Shown here: positions 44,922 through 55,860 of the stretch, in pieces
Layout of the letters: each line of letters opens with the position of its first letter
How positions within the stretch are numbered: position 1 is the first letter of the stretch
Notes under the pieces: model-generated
What the model saw: only the letters and a program-made list of their open reading frames with translations
What the model was told of the DNA's origin: nothing
The model's database searches: none
Position numbers and translations under genes: made by a program
From: Candidatus Fredericiella danica
GTDB taxonomy: Bacteria; Chloroflexota; Anaerolineae; Caldilineales; Caldilineaceae
NCBI GenBank assembly: GCA_016713335.1
Contig: JADJPH010000111.1
Location: forward strand, 62,001 to 126,000
Reading direction: 5' to 3'
DNA: 64,000 bases

Positions 44922-46789
44922 ATGTCAGTCTCATTGACATCACTGGGTCTGGTTCGTGGGATGATCGGCTACTTCGCCGGCATGGTGCTGGGGATGGTGC
45001 TGGTCATGACCGGCCGAGTTCTCATGGGCGCCGAAGCCTGGTTTCCGGAGGCGGTCTGGGTCGGCGGCATCGCGCTGGGCATTCTTGGCTTCATGCTCGC
45101 CAACGGTTCGATGACCGACTGGCTGAAGTGGACGCGCGGCATTGAAACGCCAATGCATCACGGCGCGCCAGTTGGCAAGCCGTCATGGACGCGCTACTTC
45201 GACGTCGATTACAACCATAAGGTGATCGGCATCCAATATGGCGTCACCGGGTTGCTGTTGTTGGTGGTTGGCGGCACCTTTGCCCTCATCTTCCGCACCG
45301 AGTTGGCGGAGCCGGGCATGTCGTTCCTCCAGTTCAGCAGCTACAACCAGATCTTCAGCCTGCACGGCTGGGTCGCCCTGGCTGCGATCTTGTTGGGCAT
45401 CGGCGGTATGGCGAACTATCTGGTGCCGCTGATGCTGGGCGCCGATGACATGGCTTTCCCCGTCTCAATGCATTTGCCTTCTGGATCAACATCCCTGCCG
45501 CCATGACGTTGCTGCTCAGCGCACTGGTCGGCGGCTGGGATTCCGGTTGGACGATGTACCCGCCGCTCAGCTTGCAAGGCTCGGTTGGTTATCAGTTTGT
45601 GTTCTGGTCGGTCTTTGCCATCGGGCTCTCGTCGATTTTGGGTTCACTGAATCTGATCGCAACGATTCTGCTGATGCGCCCGAAAGGGATGTCGATGTTC
45701 CGAATGCCGATCTTCTGCTGGGCCGTGCTTGCCACGAGCATCATCCAGTTGACGGCGACGCAGTTTATCGGGATTGACTTCTTGCTGCTCTCATTTGAGC
45801 GTTCGCTGGGGATGCCAATATTCAATCCTATGATGGTTGAAGGCGTCAATATGGGCGGTGAGCCGCTCCTGCACCAACATCTCTTCTGGTTCTACTCACA
45901 CCCTGCTGTCTATGTCTTCGTATTGCCAGGCCTGGGCATCATCAGCGAACTGCTCCCGGTCTTCTCACGTAAGCCGCTGTTCGGTTATCGGTGGGTCGCG
46001 CTGTCAAGCATTGCGATTGCGCTGGTCGGCTTCCTGGTCTGGGGACATCACATGTTCACCTCCGGTTACCAGCCCTATCTGCGGGTTGCCTTCATGATTT
46101 CGACGCTGTTGGTGGCAGTGCCCACGGGCGTCAAGTTCTTCAGTTGGCTCGGCACCATGTGGGGCGGGCGGCTGACCTTCCCGACGCCGATGCTCTTCAC
46201 GTTGGGGTCCATCTCGGTCTTCCTGATCGGCGGTCTCAGCGGCCCCGTGCTGGCGACGACCACGACCGATCTCTTTCTGCATGACACCTACTTTGTGGTG
46301 GGGCACTTCCATGCGACGATCTTTGGCGGCTTTGTCTTCCCCTTCTTTGCCGCTATCTATTTCTGGTATCCGAAGATTACGGGCCGCATGTACAACGAGG
46401 CGCTGGGCAAGTGGCACTTCTGGTTGATGACGCCGGCCTTCTGGGTGATGAGCATTGGCCAGATGTCAGTGGGTGTGATGGGCATGCGTCGCCACATTGC
46501 AGACTATGATGCGGGGCTCGGCATTGCCACCGGTCAACTGTGGATTACGCTGGCCGGGTTCGTCATCGCCTTCTCAATCCTGCTGATGATCTACAACCTC
46601 TTCAGCAGCGCTGAGGTTGGTCGCGTGGCCGGCGCCAATCCGTGGAAGTCACGCTCGCCCGAATGGCAGATTGCCTCCCCGGTGCCCGATATCTCTTACC
46701 CGGCCCCAATTCGTGTGGTTGGCGAGCCGTACGACTACGGCCTGTTGGGGTCGCCGAATTATGTGGCGGTCGGCGCCGGTGATGACTAG
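44922..46789 (+). CDS. coxA: cytochrome c oxidase subunit I, A2-type (frameshifted)
   Basis: The gene starts MSVSLTSLGLVRGMIGYFAG and has about 100 residues, with two membrane segments, before the usual subunit I start (YNHKVIGIQYGVTGLLLLVV). Haem and copper ligands: His in IFSLHGWVALAA, CuB His-Tyr in YSHPAVYVFVLPGLG, His pair in VWGHHMFTSG, and haem His pair in HDTYFVVGHFHATIFGG. YSHPAVY replaces the Glu-bearing HPEVY, the mark of A2-type oxidases whose D-channel ends in Tyr-Ser. The frame breaks at a C run (45458-45461); one more C gives FPRLNAFAFWINIPA. About 622 residues. Reduces O2 and pumps protons. Confidence 0.95.
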
Positions 46790-46821
46790 GCTAGCAAGCT
46801 GAGAAAAGCGGAGAAACGACA

Positions 46822-47010
46822 ATGGGTCACTATCGAACTGGTATTCTCATCGTGCTCGTCCTGGCGGTGCTGACAGTAGTCGAATTCTACATCGCATTGG
46901 TAACACACAGTGTTGTCTTCCTGATGTTGATTGCAGCCCTGAAGGCTGGGTTGGTAATTTGGTTCTTCATGCATGTGAAGCGGCTCTGGGCAGCAGAAGG
47001 GGGACACTAG
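46822..47010 (+). CDS. cytochrome c oxidase subunit IV-like small protein
   Basis: 62 residues with two membrane helices (GILIVLVLAVLTVVEFYIAL, VVFLMLIAALKAGLVIWFFM) ending HVKRLWAAEGGH. The V-E-[FY] in helix 1 and K-x3-[VI]-x-[WY]-FMH in helix 2 match the prokaryotic subunit IV (COX4 pro) of caa3/bo3 oxidases. It sits between coxA and coxC, spaced by 3 bases from coxC. Confidence 0.85.
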   Translation: MGHYRTGILIVLVLAVLTVVEFYIALVTHSVVFLMLIAALKAGLVIWFFMHVKRLWAAEGGH

Positions 47011-47013
47011 GCC

Positions 47014-47667
47014 ATGGCGGCAAGTACGACACCTATGAAGGCAGCAGGGCATGCCGGCGCGCACGACGATGCCCATGCCCCTACCGAGACTTATGCCGAG
47101 CGCCTGCGGCTGAATCGGCTAGGCATGTGGTTATTCTTCATTTCGGAAGCATTCTTGTTTGGCGCCTTACTGGCGGCACGCTTCTATCTCTGGGGCGACA
47201 CACGACCGGACCTGGATCAGGTCGTTGGGCTGATCGTCACCTCGGTGCTGCTACTCAGCAGTGCTTCGATGTACATCGCCGACACCGCCGCCGAGCATGG
47301 TCAATGGCGGGTTTTTTCGGTCGCGGCCTGGATCACCATGATTCTGGGGCTGGTCTTCCTGTTCGGCGTCATGATCTTCGAATGGGGTCTCTTCCCGTCG
47401 ATCTACAAGGCACATCTGACGCCGTGGGACAGCAAATATGGCGCCGTCGTCTTTGCCATGACGGGGATGCACGCTTTCCACGTGATCACGGGCATTGCCC
47501 TGATCTTTATCATGTGGAATCTGGCCCGGAAGCGCCGCTTCACGCCCGAACGCCACTGGGGTGTGGAAGCGTCGGCCATCTACTGGCACTACGTCGACGT
47601 CGTTTGGATCTTCTTTTATCCGGCGCTGTACCTGATTGGCTCCGTCGTCCATCTGACGGGGCACTGA
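47014..47667 (+). CDS. coxC: cytochrome c oxidase subunit III
   Basis: 217 residues, five membrane helices. Typical subunit III stretches: RLGMWLFFISEAFLFGALLA (with the buried Glu), FGVMIFEWG, GMHAFHVITGIALIF, and VEASAIYWHYVDVVWIFFYP at the C-terminus. A soluble His-rich N-terminus of about 25 residues (GHAGAHDDAHA) is extra. Subunit III stabilises proton uptake into the D-channel. A terminator-like hairpin follows. Confidence 0.95.
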   Translation: MAASTTPMKAAGHAGAHDDAHAPTETYAERLRLNRLGMWLFFISEAFLFGALLAARFYLWGDTRPDLDQVVGLIVTSVLLLSSASMYIADTAAEHGQWRVFSVAAWITMILGLVFLFGVMIFEWGLFPSIYKAHLTPWDSKYGAVVFAMTGMHAFHVITGIALIFIMWNLARKRRFTPERHWGVEASAIYWHYVDVVWIFFYPALYLIGSVVHLTGH

Positions 47668-47698
47668 GTTCGTTTGTAGTCCGTATTGCGTAGTCCGT

Positions 47699-47765
47699 AT
47701 TGCGTGGAACGTATAATGTGAGCGGGAGGGGTTTGCGCTTACAATACGTTTCACGCAATTTTTTT
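47699..47765 (+). terminator. long imperfect hairpin with T run after coxC
   Basis: ATTGCGTGGAACGTAT (47699-47714) pairs with ATACGTTTCACGCAAT (47744-47759), 15 of 16 matching, with further pairing inside, followed by a run of T. Direct copies of TAGTCCGTATTGCG precede it. It may attenuate transcription into the assembly genes. Confidence 0.65.
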
Positions 47766-47811
47766 GACTCGTGACCTGTGACTCGCAATACGCAACACTT
47801 CCTGATTCACC

Positions 47812-48647
47812 ATGCATCCACTCGTTATCGGTCTACTCGGTCCCTGGGAATGGCGACCCGGCGTTACGTTAACCCTTACTGCGCTGGCCGTCCTGTACGG
47901 TCTGGGGTGGTGGCGCGTCCGCAAGGCCAGCAAACACCAGAAACTGGCCAGTGGGTGGCGCCTCGCCGCCTATTTCGGCGGGCTCGTCATGCTCGCTCTG
48001 GCCCTGATCTCACCAATCGACGCCCTGGGCGGACAACTGCTGCTCATGCACATGGTGCAGCACAAACTGTTGATCATGTTTGCCGCGCCGCTGCTCTGGC
48101 TTGGCAACCCCTTTCCCATCGTGCTTTGGGCGCTGCCAGCCCGCGCCAGGCATGACATTGCCGGTCTATTGGCGCGCGACACGTGGTTCCGCCGCATCTT
48201 GACCACCATCTCACAACCGATCATCACCTGGACAATATTTCTCTTCGTGTATATCGGTTGGCATGATCCAGGGTTATACAATCTTGCCCTGCGCGTGCCC
48301 ACGGTGCACAACCTTGAGCACATCAGCTTTTTCTTGGCGGCGCTCCTTTTCTGGTGGCCAGTCGTCAATGGAGCGCCCCACTTGCATAAGGCGCTCCCCT
48401 ACTGGGTGCGCATTGTCTATCTGATTGCCTTTGTGCCGCCCAATGCCATTACCGGCGTGGCCATTGCCAGCAATCCCGGCGTCATCTACTCCTACTATGA
48501 GTCCGTACCCCATATCTGGGGCTTCACGGCCATCGAGGATCAAGCGTGGGGTGGTGCAATCATGTGGATCTGGAGCAGCGAGATGATGATCCAGACGGCA
48601 ATCATCATGCTCGGCGTCAGTCGGTTGCTGGAAGAGCGCCCCATTGA
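47812..48647 (+). CDS. ctaG: cytochrome c oxidase assembly protein CtaG, caa3 type (C-terminal frameshift)
   Basis: About 278 residues, seven membrane helices: ISPIDALGGQLLLMHMVQHK, LLIMFAAPLLWLGNP, VHNLEHISFFLAALLFWWPV, and late DQAWGGAIMWIWS. The His residues in MHMVQH and NLEHISF are conserved in the family (caa3_CtaG), which helps insert copper into the oxidase. As sequenced, the frame runs past the natural end to 48879, overlapping the next gene by 235 bases. Adding one C to the C run at 48639-48642 would give LLEERPH and a stop at 48645-48647, overlapping the next gene's TTG start. I consider that the true end. Confidence 0.87.
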
Positions 48648-49195
48648 CAGCAGGATTCCGAGCGTATCTCTGGTTGGCAGTGGTCATGGCGGTGGTGCTT
48701 CCGGTTCGCTCCCTTGCCCATGGGGGGGGAATGCAACAACTCGCCAATGCACCGGCAGGTCCTTACCAGGTCTTTGTCTGGACAAATCCGGATCCCTGGC
48801 GCGTTGGCGCAACCCACACGACGGTCGCCCTGACCCAACCATTGGGCGACGGCAAGGACGCCACGGTCTCAGGGGCTAAGATTGTCATCAGCATGGCCCC
48901 AAAGGCTAACCCTGCGGCGACGCAGCGTGTCGAGGCGGTCGAAGGCAGCGGTGCACAGGCAGGCTTTTACGAGGCCGATGGGACGGCAAGTGAAGTCGGG
49001 CTGTGGCAAGTCATGATCGAAATCACGGGACCGCAGGGGCCGGGAACAACATCGTTTGAGCTGATGGTCGAACCGGCCGACAACGTCAACCCACTGTGGT
49101 GGGGGATCGGCGCCGGTGTCGTGGTCATTTTCGCAGTAGGAGGCTGGTGGTTGCTGAGAAACTCCCAGCGCAGACCGGCACGGAGAACAAAGTGA
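48644..49195 (+). CDS. exported membrane-anchored YtkA-like protein
   Basis: 183 residues starting TTG 48644 in a TTGA overlap with the inferred ctaG stop. Signal peptide (LWLAVVMAVVLPVRSLAH), then an immunoglobulin-like beta domain of about 110 residues (YQVFVWTNPDPWRVGATHTT, GLWQVMIEITGPQGPGTTSF), and a C-terminal membrane helix (LWWGIGAGVVVIFAVGGWWL). This resembles the YtkA/FixH-like group found next to oxidase assembly genes; a copper-delivery accessory role is inferred. Its stop overlaps the SURF1 start (GTGA). Confidence 0.65.
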   Translation: MTAGFRAYLWLAVVMAVVLPVRSLAHGGGMQQLANAPAGPYQVFVWTNPDPWRVGATHTTVALTQPLGDGKDATVSGAKIVISMAPKANPAATQRVEAVEGSGAQAGFYEADGTASEVGLWQVMIEITGPQGPGTTSFELMVEPADNVNPLWWGIGAGVVVIFAVGGWWLLRNSQRRPARRTK

Positions 49196-49977
49196 CGCTG
49201 AGAGCGTTGTTTAGCAAGAAGTGGATACTACCGGGCATCCTTGTGATTGCCGGCATGATCTTATTAGCACGCCTTGGCATCTGGCAACTGGACCGGCTGC
49301 AACAAAAGCGCGATTTCAACGAACTGATGGCGACACGCTGGCGTATGGAACCCTATGATCTGAATACCAATGCCCTCCCTGAGGATTTGAAAGAACTGGA
49401 GTATCGGCGGGTCCAGGCGACCGGGACGTTTGATTACGGCAACCAGATCTTGATTACCAATATGGCCTGGGCCGGTACAGCCGGGGCGGTCGTGGTGACG
49501 CCACTTGTGCTCGATGGCGACAATGGTGCGGTCCTGGTTGCCCGGGGTTGGATCCCTTACGACCAGATTGCGAAAGAGAACTGGCCTGAACTTGAAGAGC
49601 CACCGGGTGAGCCGGTGCTTGGGCTTGTACGCAAAACCCAGGCCCTGCCCAACGGCGCGACGGCGACGCCGCCACCCGCGCCACAGACGGAGTGGTATCG
49701 CATCGACATTCCAAACATTCAAGCCCAGATGCCCTATCCACTGCAGCCTGCTTACATTGAAATGTTGCCCGAGCCTGAGCGCACCGTGAATGATCTGCCG
49801 ATCCGTCAGGAACCCACGCCGCTGGATGACGGCAACCATCTAGGCTATGCCATCCAGTGGTTTACTTTTGCATTGATTCTCGGCTTCGGCTATATAATGT
49901 TGGTCCGATATCAGACGCGACGGGCAGCAGGCTTGATCAAGCCTGCCGATCAGGAATCCATAACCACCGATGCTTGA
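49192..49977 (+). CDS. SURF1-family cytochrome oxidase assembly protein
   Basis: 261 residues from GTG 49192, which overlaps the previous stop and has GGAG 7 bases upstream. Two membrane helices bracket an outer domain: KWILPGILVIAGMILLARLG followed by the signature IWQLDRLQQK, YRRVQATGTFDYGNQILITN, VLVARGWIPYD, and HLGYAIQWFTFALILGFGYI at the end. SURF1 proteins present haem a to subunit I during assembly. The position between the assembly genes and ctaB supports this. Confidence 0.9.
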   Translation: MTLRALFSKKWILPGILVIAGMILLARLGIWQLDRLQQKRDFNELMATRWRMEPYDLNTNALPEDLKELEYRRVQATGTFDYGNQILITNMAWAGTAGAVVVTPLVLDGDNGAVLVARGWIPYDQIAKENWPELEEPPGEPVLGLVRKTQALPNGATATPPPAPQTEWYRIDIPNIQAQMPYPLQPAYIEMLPEPERTVNDLPIRQEPTPLDDGNHLGYAIQWFTFALILGFGYIMLVRYQTRRAAGLIKPADQESITTDA

Positions 49978-50010
49978 AAGCACATCAGTCGGCTGGCGAT
50001 CAGTGATTAT

Positions 50011-50894
50011 GTGATGCTCACAAAGCCGCGCATCATTTCACTACTCCTGATCGTGACCTTCATCCCCATGTTCCTGGCGGGTGACGCGCCGCCGAGCGGC
50101 TGGCTGATCTTGTGGACCATGATTGGTGGCTTCCTGATGGCAGGTGGCGCCAATGCCATCAACCAATACGTGGATCGCGACATCGACCACGTCATGGTGC
50201 GCACAAAACGGCGCCCACTACCCTCTGGACGGATGTCGCCAAAACAGGTGCTGGTGTTTGGCATTGCACTCTGTGTCGTTAGCTTTGCCGTGTTGTGGTG
50301 GGGCGCCAACCTGCTGACAGCCACGCTGGCGCTCGCCGGCTTCATGTTCTACGTATTCGTTTACACGGGGCTGTTGAAGCGGACCAGCACCCAGAACATC
50401 GTAATTGGCGGCGCGGCCGGCGCGGTGCCGCCGCTTGTCGGTTGGGCCGCGGTTGCCAATGACATCGCCCTGCTCCCGGTGATCATGTTTTTGATCGTCT
50501 TCTACTGGACGCCGCCGCATTTTTGGGCGCTGGCGCTGATGCGCCAAAAAGAATACCGGGCCGCAGGTGTCCCGATGCTCCCGGTGATCGCAGGAGAGCG
50601 CACCACCCACCGGCAGATCGTGTTGTACAGCATCCTGCTGTTGGTGATTTCGATCCTGCCAGTTTTCTTAAAGTTGCTTGGACCAGTCTATCTCGTTCTG
50701 GCACTGGCGTGCAACGGAGTATTCCTATGGCAGGCCGTAATGATCTATCGGCAGCCGACAAATGCAAATGTGTGGCGACTGTACAAGTACAGTCTCCTTT
50801 CCTGGCGCTCATCTTTTTGGCGATGGGAATCGACCATCTCTTCTATACGATTCCACCTGACGCCATCAACTTCTCCGTTTCGCTCCCGTTCTAG
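50011..50894 (+). CDS. ctaB: protohaem IX farnesyltransferase (frameshifted)
   Basis: UbiA-type prenyltransferase with seven to nine membrane helices. First Asp-rich motif NAINQYVDRDIDHVMVRTKR with RPLPSGRM; second in RQKEYRAAGVPMLPVIAGER. It converts haem b to haem o for the oxidase. Near the end the frame is lost at a T run (about 50798): one more T gives SLLFLALIFLAMGIDHLFYT and a stop at 50892-50894 rather than 50910. The start is unclear: GTG 50011/ATG 50014 give a truncated N-terminus, and upstream codons LAISDYVMLTKPR look coding back to the previous stop, so an ATG at 49970 with one base shift is plausible. Confidence 0.9.
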
Positions 50895-50906
50895 AAAGTC
50901 CAGGGC

Positions 50907-53900
50907 TTAGCCTTCACTGGCCACCCTGGCGCCGGTCAGGTCGCCCCGATCCAACAGCGTGCGAATCGAAACTGCCAGTTCCTTAAAGTCGACCGGTTTG
51001 CTCAAGTAGAGGTCGGCGCCCATCGCCAGACAGCGCTCACGATCGCCCGGCATCGAGAGGGCGGTCAACGCGATGATCGGCACACCGGCAAGTCCCGGCT
51101 CTTTAAGTCCTCGCACGGTGTGGATGACTTCCAGGCCATCCATTCCCGGCATTTGAATATCCATCAAGATAAGCGCGGGACAAACTTCCTGCAGCAACTG
51201 AAGCGCTTCGTTGCCGTTTTGCGCCGTCACTATCACATACCCCTGCGCAGTGAGAAAATCGCTCACCAGCAAACGGCTGATCTCATGGTCTTCAGCCAGC
51301 AAGATCGTCTCCCGATCTGGATTGCCGGAAACAACCATGACTGGTTCGTGGCGATCGGTATCTACTACACGTCGTGCGGTATTGAGCGCAAGTTGCAGGT
51401 CACTGCGTGAAACGGGTTTGAGGATGTGCTCCACCGCGCCCAGTTGCAGCGCTTTGGGCCTGTCATCGATCACCGAAATCACGATCACTGGGATGGCGCC
51501 GGTGACCGGATCTGCCTTCAACTGGCGCAGAATGTCCCAACCACTCCCGTCATGCAGGAGGATATCGAGGATGATTGCCGCCGGTTGCGCGGCGCGTATC
51601 CGTTCCATTGCGCCTTCAGCCTTGGTCTGGACGATGACCTTGTGCACACCAAGTTAGTGCAAATAGCCGGCCACCAGATCGACCGCGGTCGGTGAATCGT
51701 CCAGAACCAATACGGAAGCAATGGTGGCGCGGATGTCGGCGGTGAGACTCGGTCGCTCCAGCATGACCCTGGATGCTTCAAGCCATGGAATCGCAATGGT
51801 AAAACGGCTGCCTTGCCCGGGGTGCTCTCAAGCGCAACGCTGCCACCGTGCAGTTCAACCAGCCGTTGGACAAGCGAGAGGCCTAATCCCGTACCGCCCT
51901 CGCTGCGCGCAAGACTGCTATCGAGCTGGACAAAAGGCTTGAAAAGCCGGCCGGTCGCTTCTGGCGCAATCCCAATTCCATTATCCCAGACAGTAAAATA
52001 GATCGCACGCCGGGTGCGGTCGGCTTCCACTAGCAACCCAAGTTCCCCGCGCTCGGGGGTGAACTTCACAGCATTGCTGAGCAGATTCACAATTGCCTGC
52101 TTGAGACGCCGCGTATCGGCGCGTATCGTCAGCCCGGTTGGGTGAAGGGCATAGGTGACTGATTGCTCCTTGGTTGCGGCCATCTGTTTGATCATGCGCA
52201 GGCCGGCCTGGCAAAGATCATCGACGTTGACATCCGAAAGTTCCAACTCCAGCTTGCCAGCCTCGATCTTCGACAGGTCCAGAATGTCATTGATCAAGTT
52301 GAGCAGATGGCGACCACTCTCTTCGATCGAGTGAATGGATTTTGCCTGTTTGGCGTTTAGCGCGCCATAGACTTCCATCTGGAGGGCTTCGCTCAGTCCC
52401 AGATACCGGTCATGGCGTCCCGCAGTTCATGGCTCATGCTGGCCAGAAATTCGTCCTTGAGCCTTGCCGCTTTGGCCAGCGCAGCATTGGCCGCCGATAA
52501 GCTCTTCCTGCCGCGCCTGCAGTTCAGTCTCCGCCTGCTTCCGCTCTGTGATCTCCGATACTGTGCTGCGGCTCATGATGAATTCGCCATAGGGACTCAT
52601 CACGGCAGCAGCGGTGACGGAGACCGGTAAAACGCTTCCATCCTTACGGACGAAGTCAAGTTCCACATCCTTGACCCATCCCTGCGATTTGAAGATTACA
52701 AATGTGCGGTCGAAGAGTTCCTGACTGTATGGGGCAAGAAATTGGGCTATCGTCATGCGCCCGATCACTTCCTCGCGAGCAACCGAGCCAGTTCAGTTCC
52801 GTCTGATTGATCATGACGAACTTGCCCTGGGCATCGAGCGAGTGATAGCCAACCGGCGCATTGTCGTAGAGATCCTGAAGTTGGGCCGTGCGCTCGAGTA
52901 CGCGTTGCTCAAGGGTTCGATTCAATTCTTCCAGCTCGCGTTGGGTTATCTTTTGTTGCGTGATATCCGTTGAAGTCAACAGTGCACGCGTCACGGTCCC
53001 GGCGTCGTCGTGCAAGGGTTGGATGCTGGTTCGATACCAGCGGGGCTCGCCGCGCACGAATGATTGGTTTTCGACAACGAGCGCTTCGTCAGCCGCGATG
53101 ACGCTACGCACATTTTTCATCTGGTTCGATGCGAATGGCTCTGGGAAGAGGTCGGCCATCGTCTTTCCAATCAACGTGTTTTGATCTTTTCCCAGTTGAT
53201 GCGCCCCGAGTTCGTTGACGTAAAGAAAGCGACCACTAGCGTGGACGACGGCCACCACGCTGTCAAGGCTTTCGACAAGACCCCGGTACGTTTCTTCACT
53301 GGCATAAAGGGCCTGTTCACCTGTCTTCCGCGTGGTGGCATCCATGATGACACCGTGCCAGTGAATCGCCCGTCTTCGTCCCGTACGGGCGTTGCATGCC
53401 CTTCCAGCCAGATCCAGCCACGCTGCGGGTGTTGATATTGATACTCGCTATGCCAGGCCTGCATCGTTGCCGCTGCCTGCCTCATCGCCCCAAGCAGACG
53501 CACATTGTCTTCCGCGCTCACGCGCTGCGCAATGAGCGCAAAGTTGTCGGCCACCTCTGCCGCAGTGGAGCCGAAGATAGTATCAATCGCCTTGCTTGCA
53601 TAGGGGATGGTGACCCTGCCGTCCGGGTGCTGCATGATAGTGCAGATGAGACCAGGAACTGCATCTGCGATCTTTTTCAAGCCGCTTTCGTTCATTGGCC
53701 AATGCGTCTTCGGCACGCTTTTTTTCCGTGACATCGATGGAAAGAATGAAGATGCCTTCAGGAACAGGTTGTACGCGCAGTTCGAATACACCGGTGGAAC
53801 CATCGGCAAAGGCAAATTCGTTGCTAAACGTCGCTGGAATTCTTTCGCGCATACTTCGCTCAAGTATGGGAAAGAGCGCGCTGCTTTCGATCCCGGGGTA

Positions 53901-54161
53901 TGCCTCCATCATCGTGCGGCCGATCAAGGCCGCGGGCACAGTTTGACCATGGCTGGCTACGGCCTGATTCACATAAACATAGCGCCAGTTGCGGTCGATG
54001 ATCTGGCAACCTTCCAGCAGGCTGTCAAGGATTGCCCGAAACCCATTTTCCGTTGCGAGCACGAGCGCACCATCGTGGGGGTGGCTCGCTTCCGCAGCAG
54101 TCACAGACGGAAATTGGGCTTCCGGGCGCCTTTTTGTTCTGGCCCTGGTCGTTTTGCTCAT
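50907..54161 (-). CDS. hybrid sensor histidine kinase with multiple PAS and two receiver domains (many frameshifts)
   Basis: Reconstructed from ATG 54161 (MSKTTRARTKRRPEAQFPSV), with GAGG upstream. Order: PAS (GFRAILDSLLEGCQIIDRNW), PAS (DAVPGLICTIMQHPDGRV), PAS (ETYRGLVESLDSVVAVVHAS), PAS (LQDLYDNAPVGYHSLDAQGK, then ELFDRTFVIFKSQGWVKDVE), HisKA with H-box SMSHELR near 52420-52445, HATPase (LLSNAVKFTPERGELGLLVE, DNGIGI, GTGLGLSLVQRLVELHGGSV), receiver 1 (VLVLDDSPTAVDL...AAIILDILLHDGSGWD) and receiver 2 (TILLAEDHEISRLL...ALILMDIQMPGMDGLE). No membrane helix. At least six frame shifts and one in-frame TAA (51654-51656, receiver 1). Either heavily mis-sequenced or decaying. About 1,080 residues. 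Confidence 0.8.
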
Positions 54162-54343
54162 GGCGAACCTCACATGCCGCAGGCGAACTACACAATGTCC
54201 GCACCACGATCATACTCCTCCCAACCCACCAGATCAACGTTAAGCTATCGTTAATAGGAAAATTCGTATTGCCACCAAGATTGTAGGTCGAGTCAACCGT
54301 GATGTATGATGGTTTTCTACCGGTGCGCATGCAGGAGAGGAGT

Positions 54344-55697
54344 ATGGATTTGAGCGCCAGGACGGAGCATCGTCTGCCCTCGGGCATGCGTGCCTTCTAT
54401 TTTATCTGGTTTGGCCAACTTGTGTCGATGCTGGGCACGAGCATGAGCCAGTTTGCCCTGACTATTTGGGCGTACGAAAAGACCGGTTCGGCAACTGCCC
54501 TCGCGTTGGTCGGCTTCTTCTCGTTTGCCCCGACCGTCATCTTCAGCCCAATTGCCGGTGTGCTGGTCGATCGCTGGAACCGTAAACTGGTGACGGCTTT
54601 GTCCGACCTAGGCGCTGGGATCATGACGGTCGTCGTGTTCTTATTGTATCTGGGAGGCAACCTCGAGATCTGGCAACTCTGTGTCACCGGAGCAATCAGC
54701 GGTATTTTCGGGGCGTTCCAGTTTCCGGCGTTCTCCGCTGCGATCACCACGATGGTGCCAAAGGAGCAATATCGCGGACAAGTGCCCTGCTCGGTGTGAA
54801 TGATGCGGCCTCCGCCATTGCGGCGCCGGTGCTCGCCGGTGTGCTATTAGCCGTCATCGGCATCGCCGGTATTCTGGTCATCGACATCGTCACGTTTGTA
54901 TTTGCGGTGCTCGCGATCCTGGTGGTCTATATTCCCCAGCCGGAAGTGAGTGCGACCGGCCGCGCAGCACAAGGCAGTTTCTGGGTGCAGACGCTCTATG
55001 GCTTCAAGTACATCTGGCGCCGCAAGAGCTTGTTTGGCGTGCAGGTGACCTTTTCGATCAGCAACTTTTTCTTTGCGGTCGGGATGGTGCTGGTGGCGCC
55101 GATGATTCTTGCGCGCACCGGCAACGATGAACTGGTCTATGGCGCCACCCAATCAGCCGCCGGCATCGGTGGGCTGATCGGCGGGCTGGTGCTCACGGCA
55201 TGGGGGGGACCCAAACCCCGCATCCACGGCGTGCTGACAGGATTCATCGTCAGCAGCCTGCTGGGACAAACATTGATGGGGTTGGGCCAGACCGCGCCCG
55301 TGTGGATTGCGGCAAGTTTTGCCGGCTGGTTCGTCATCCCGGTAATCAATGCTTCCAATCAGGCGATCTGGCAGGCCAAGTTGCACCCGATGTGCAGGGG
55401 CGGGTCTTTGCCACGCGCCGGCTGATTGCACAGATCACAAGTCCGCTCGGCATGCTGATTGCCGGGCCGCTGGCAGATCAGGTCTTTGGCCCCGCCATGA
55501 TGCCCGGTGGTGCGCTGGCGCCGATCTTTGGTGCGCTCGTGGGCGTAGGTCCCGGTGCAGGCATGGCGTTGATCCTGGTGATTGTTGGCTTACTGGGGGC
55601 CACGGCTGGCGTGGTAGGATATGTCGTGCGGGAGATTCGCAACGTGGAGACGATCATGCCCGATCATGATGGAGATGTCGTCGCACTCCCCGCATGA
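54344..55697 (+). CDS. MFS transporter (two frameshifts)
   Basis: ATG 54344 with AGGAG just upstream. Major facilitator layout with about 12 helices: FYFIWFGQLVSMLGTSMSQF, ALTIWAYEKTGSATALALVG, then motif A-like GVLVDRWNRKLVTALSDLGA. Later come NDAASAIAAPVLAGVLLAVI, GGLIGGLVLTAWGGPKPR and GRVFATRRLIAQITSPLGML. Frames shift near 54773 (QY to RTSALLGVNDAAS) and near 55385 (QAK to APDVQGRVFATRR). About 450 residues. It belongs to the MFS_3/enterobactin-exporter-like efflux group; the substrate is unknown. Divergent from the kinase. Confidence 0.82.
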
Positions 55698-55860
55698 TCA
55701 AGTGGAGTCAAAAAAGTCCTAGTGCGCATGCACACGGCGTCGCTTGGCATTGGGACGGGCTGATGGGTTATAATGATTTGATCCTTCCCGACGCATACGG
55801 ATTGCGACGGTCGGACTGAGGCGTTACGTGGACGCCGTGTGATAACTGTGGAGCAAAGCG

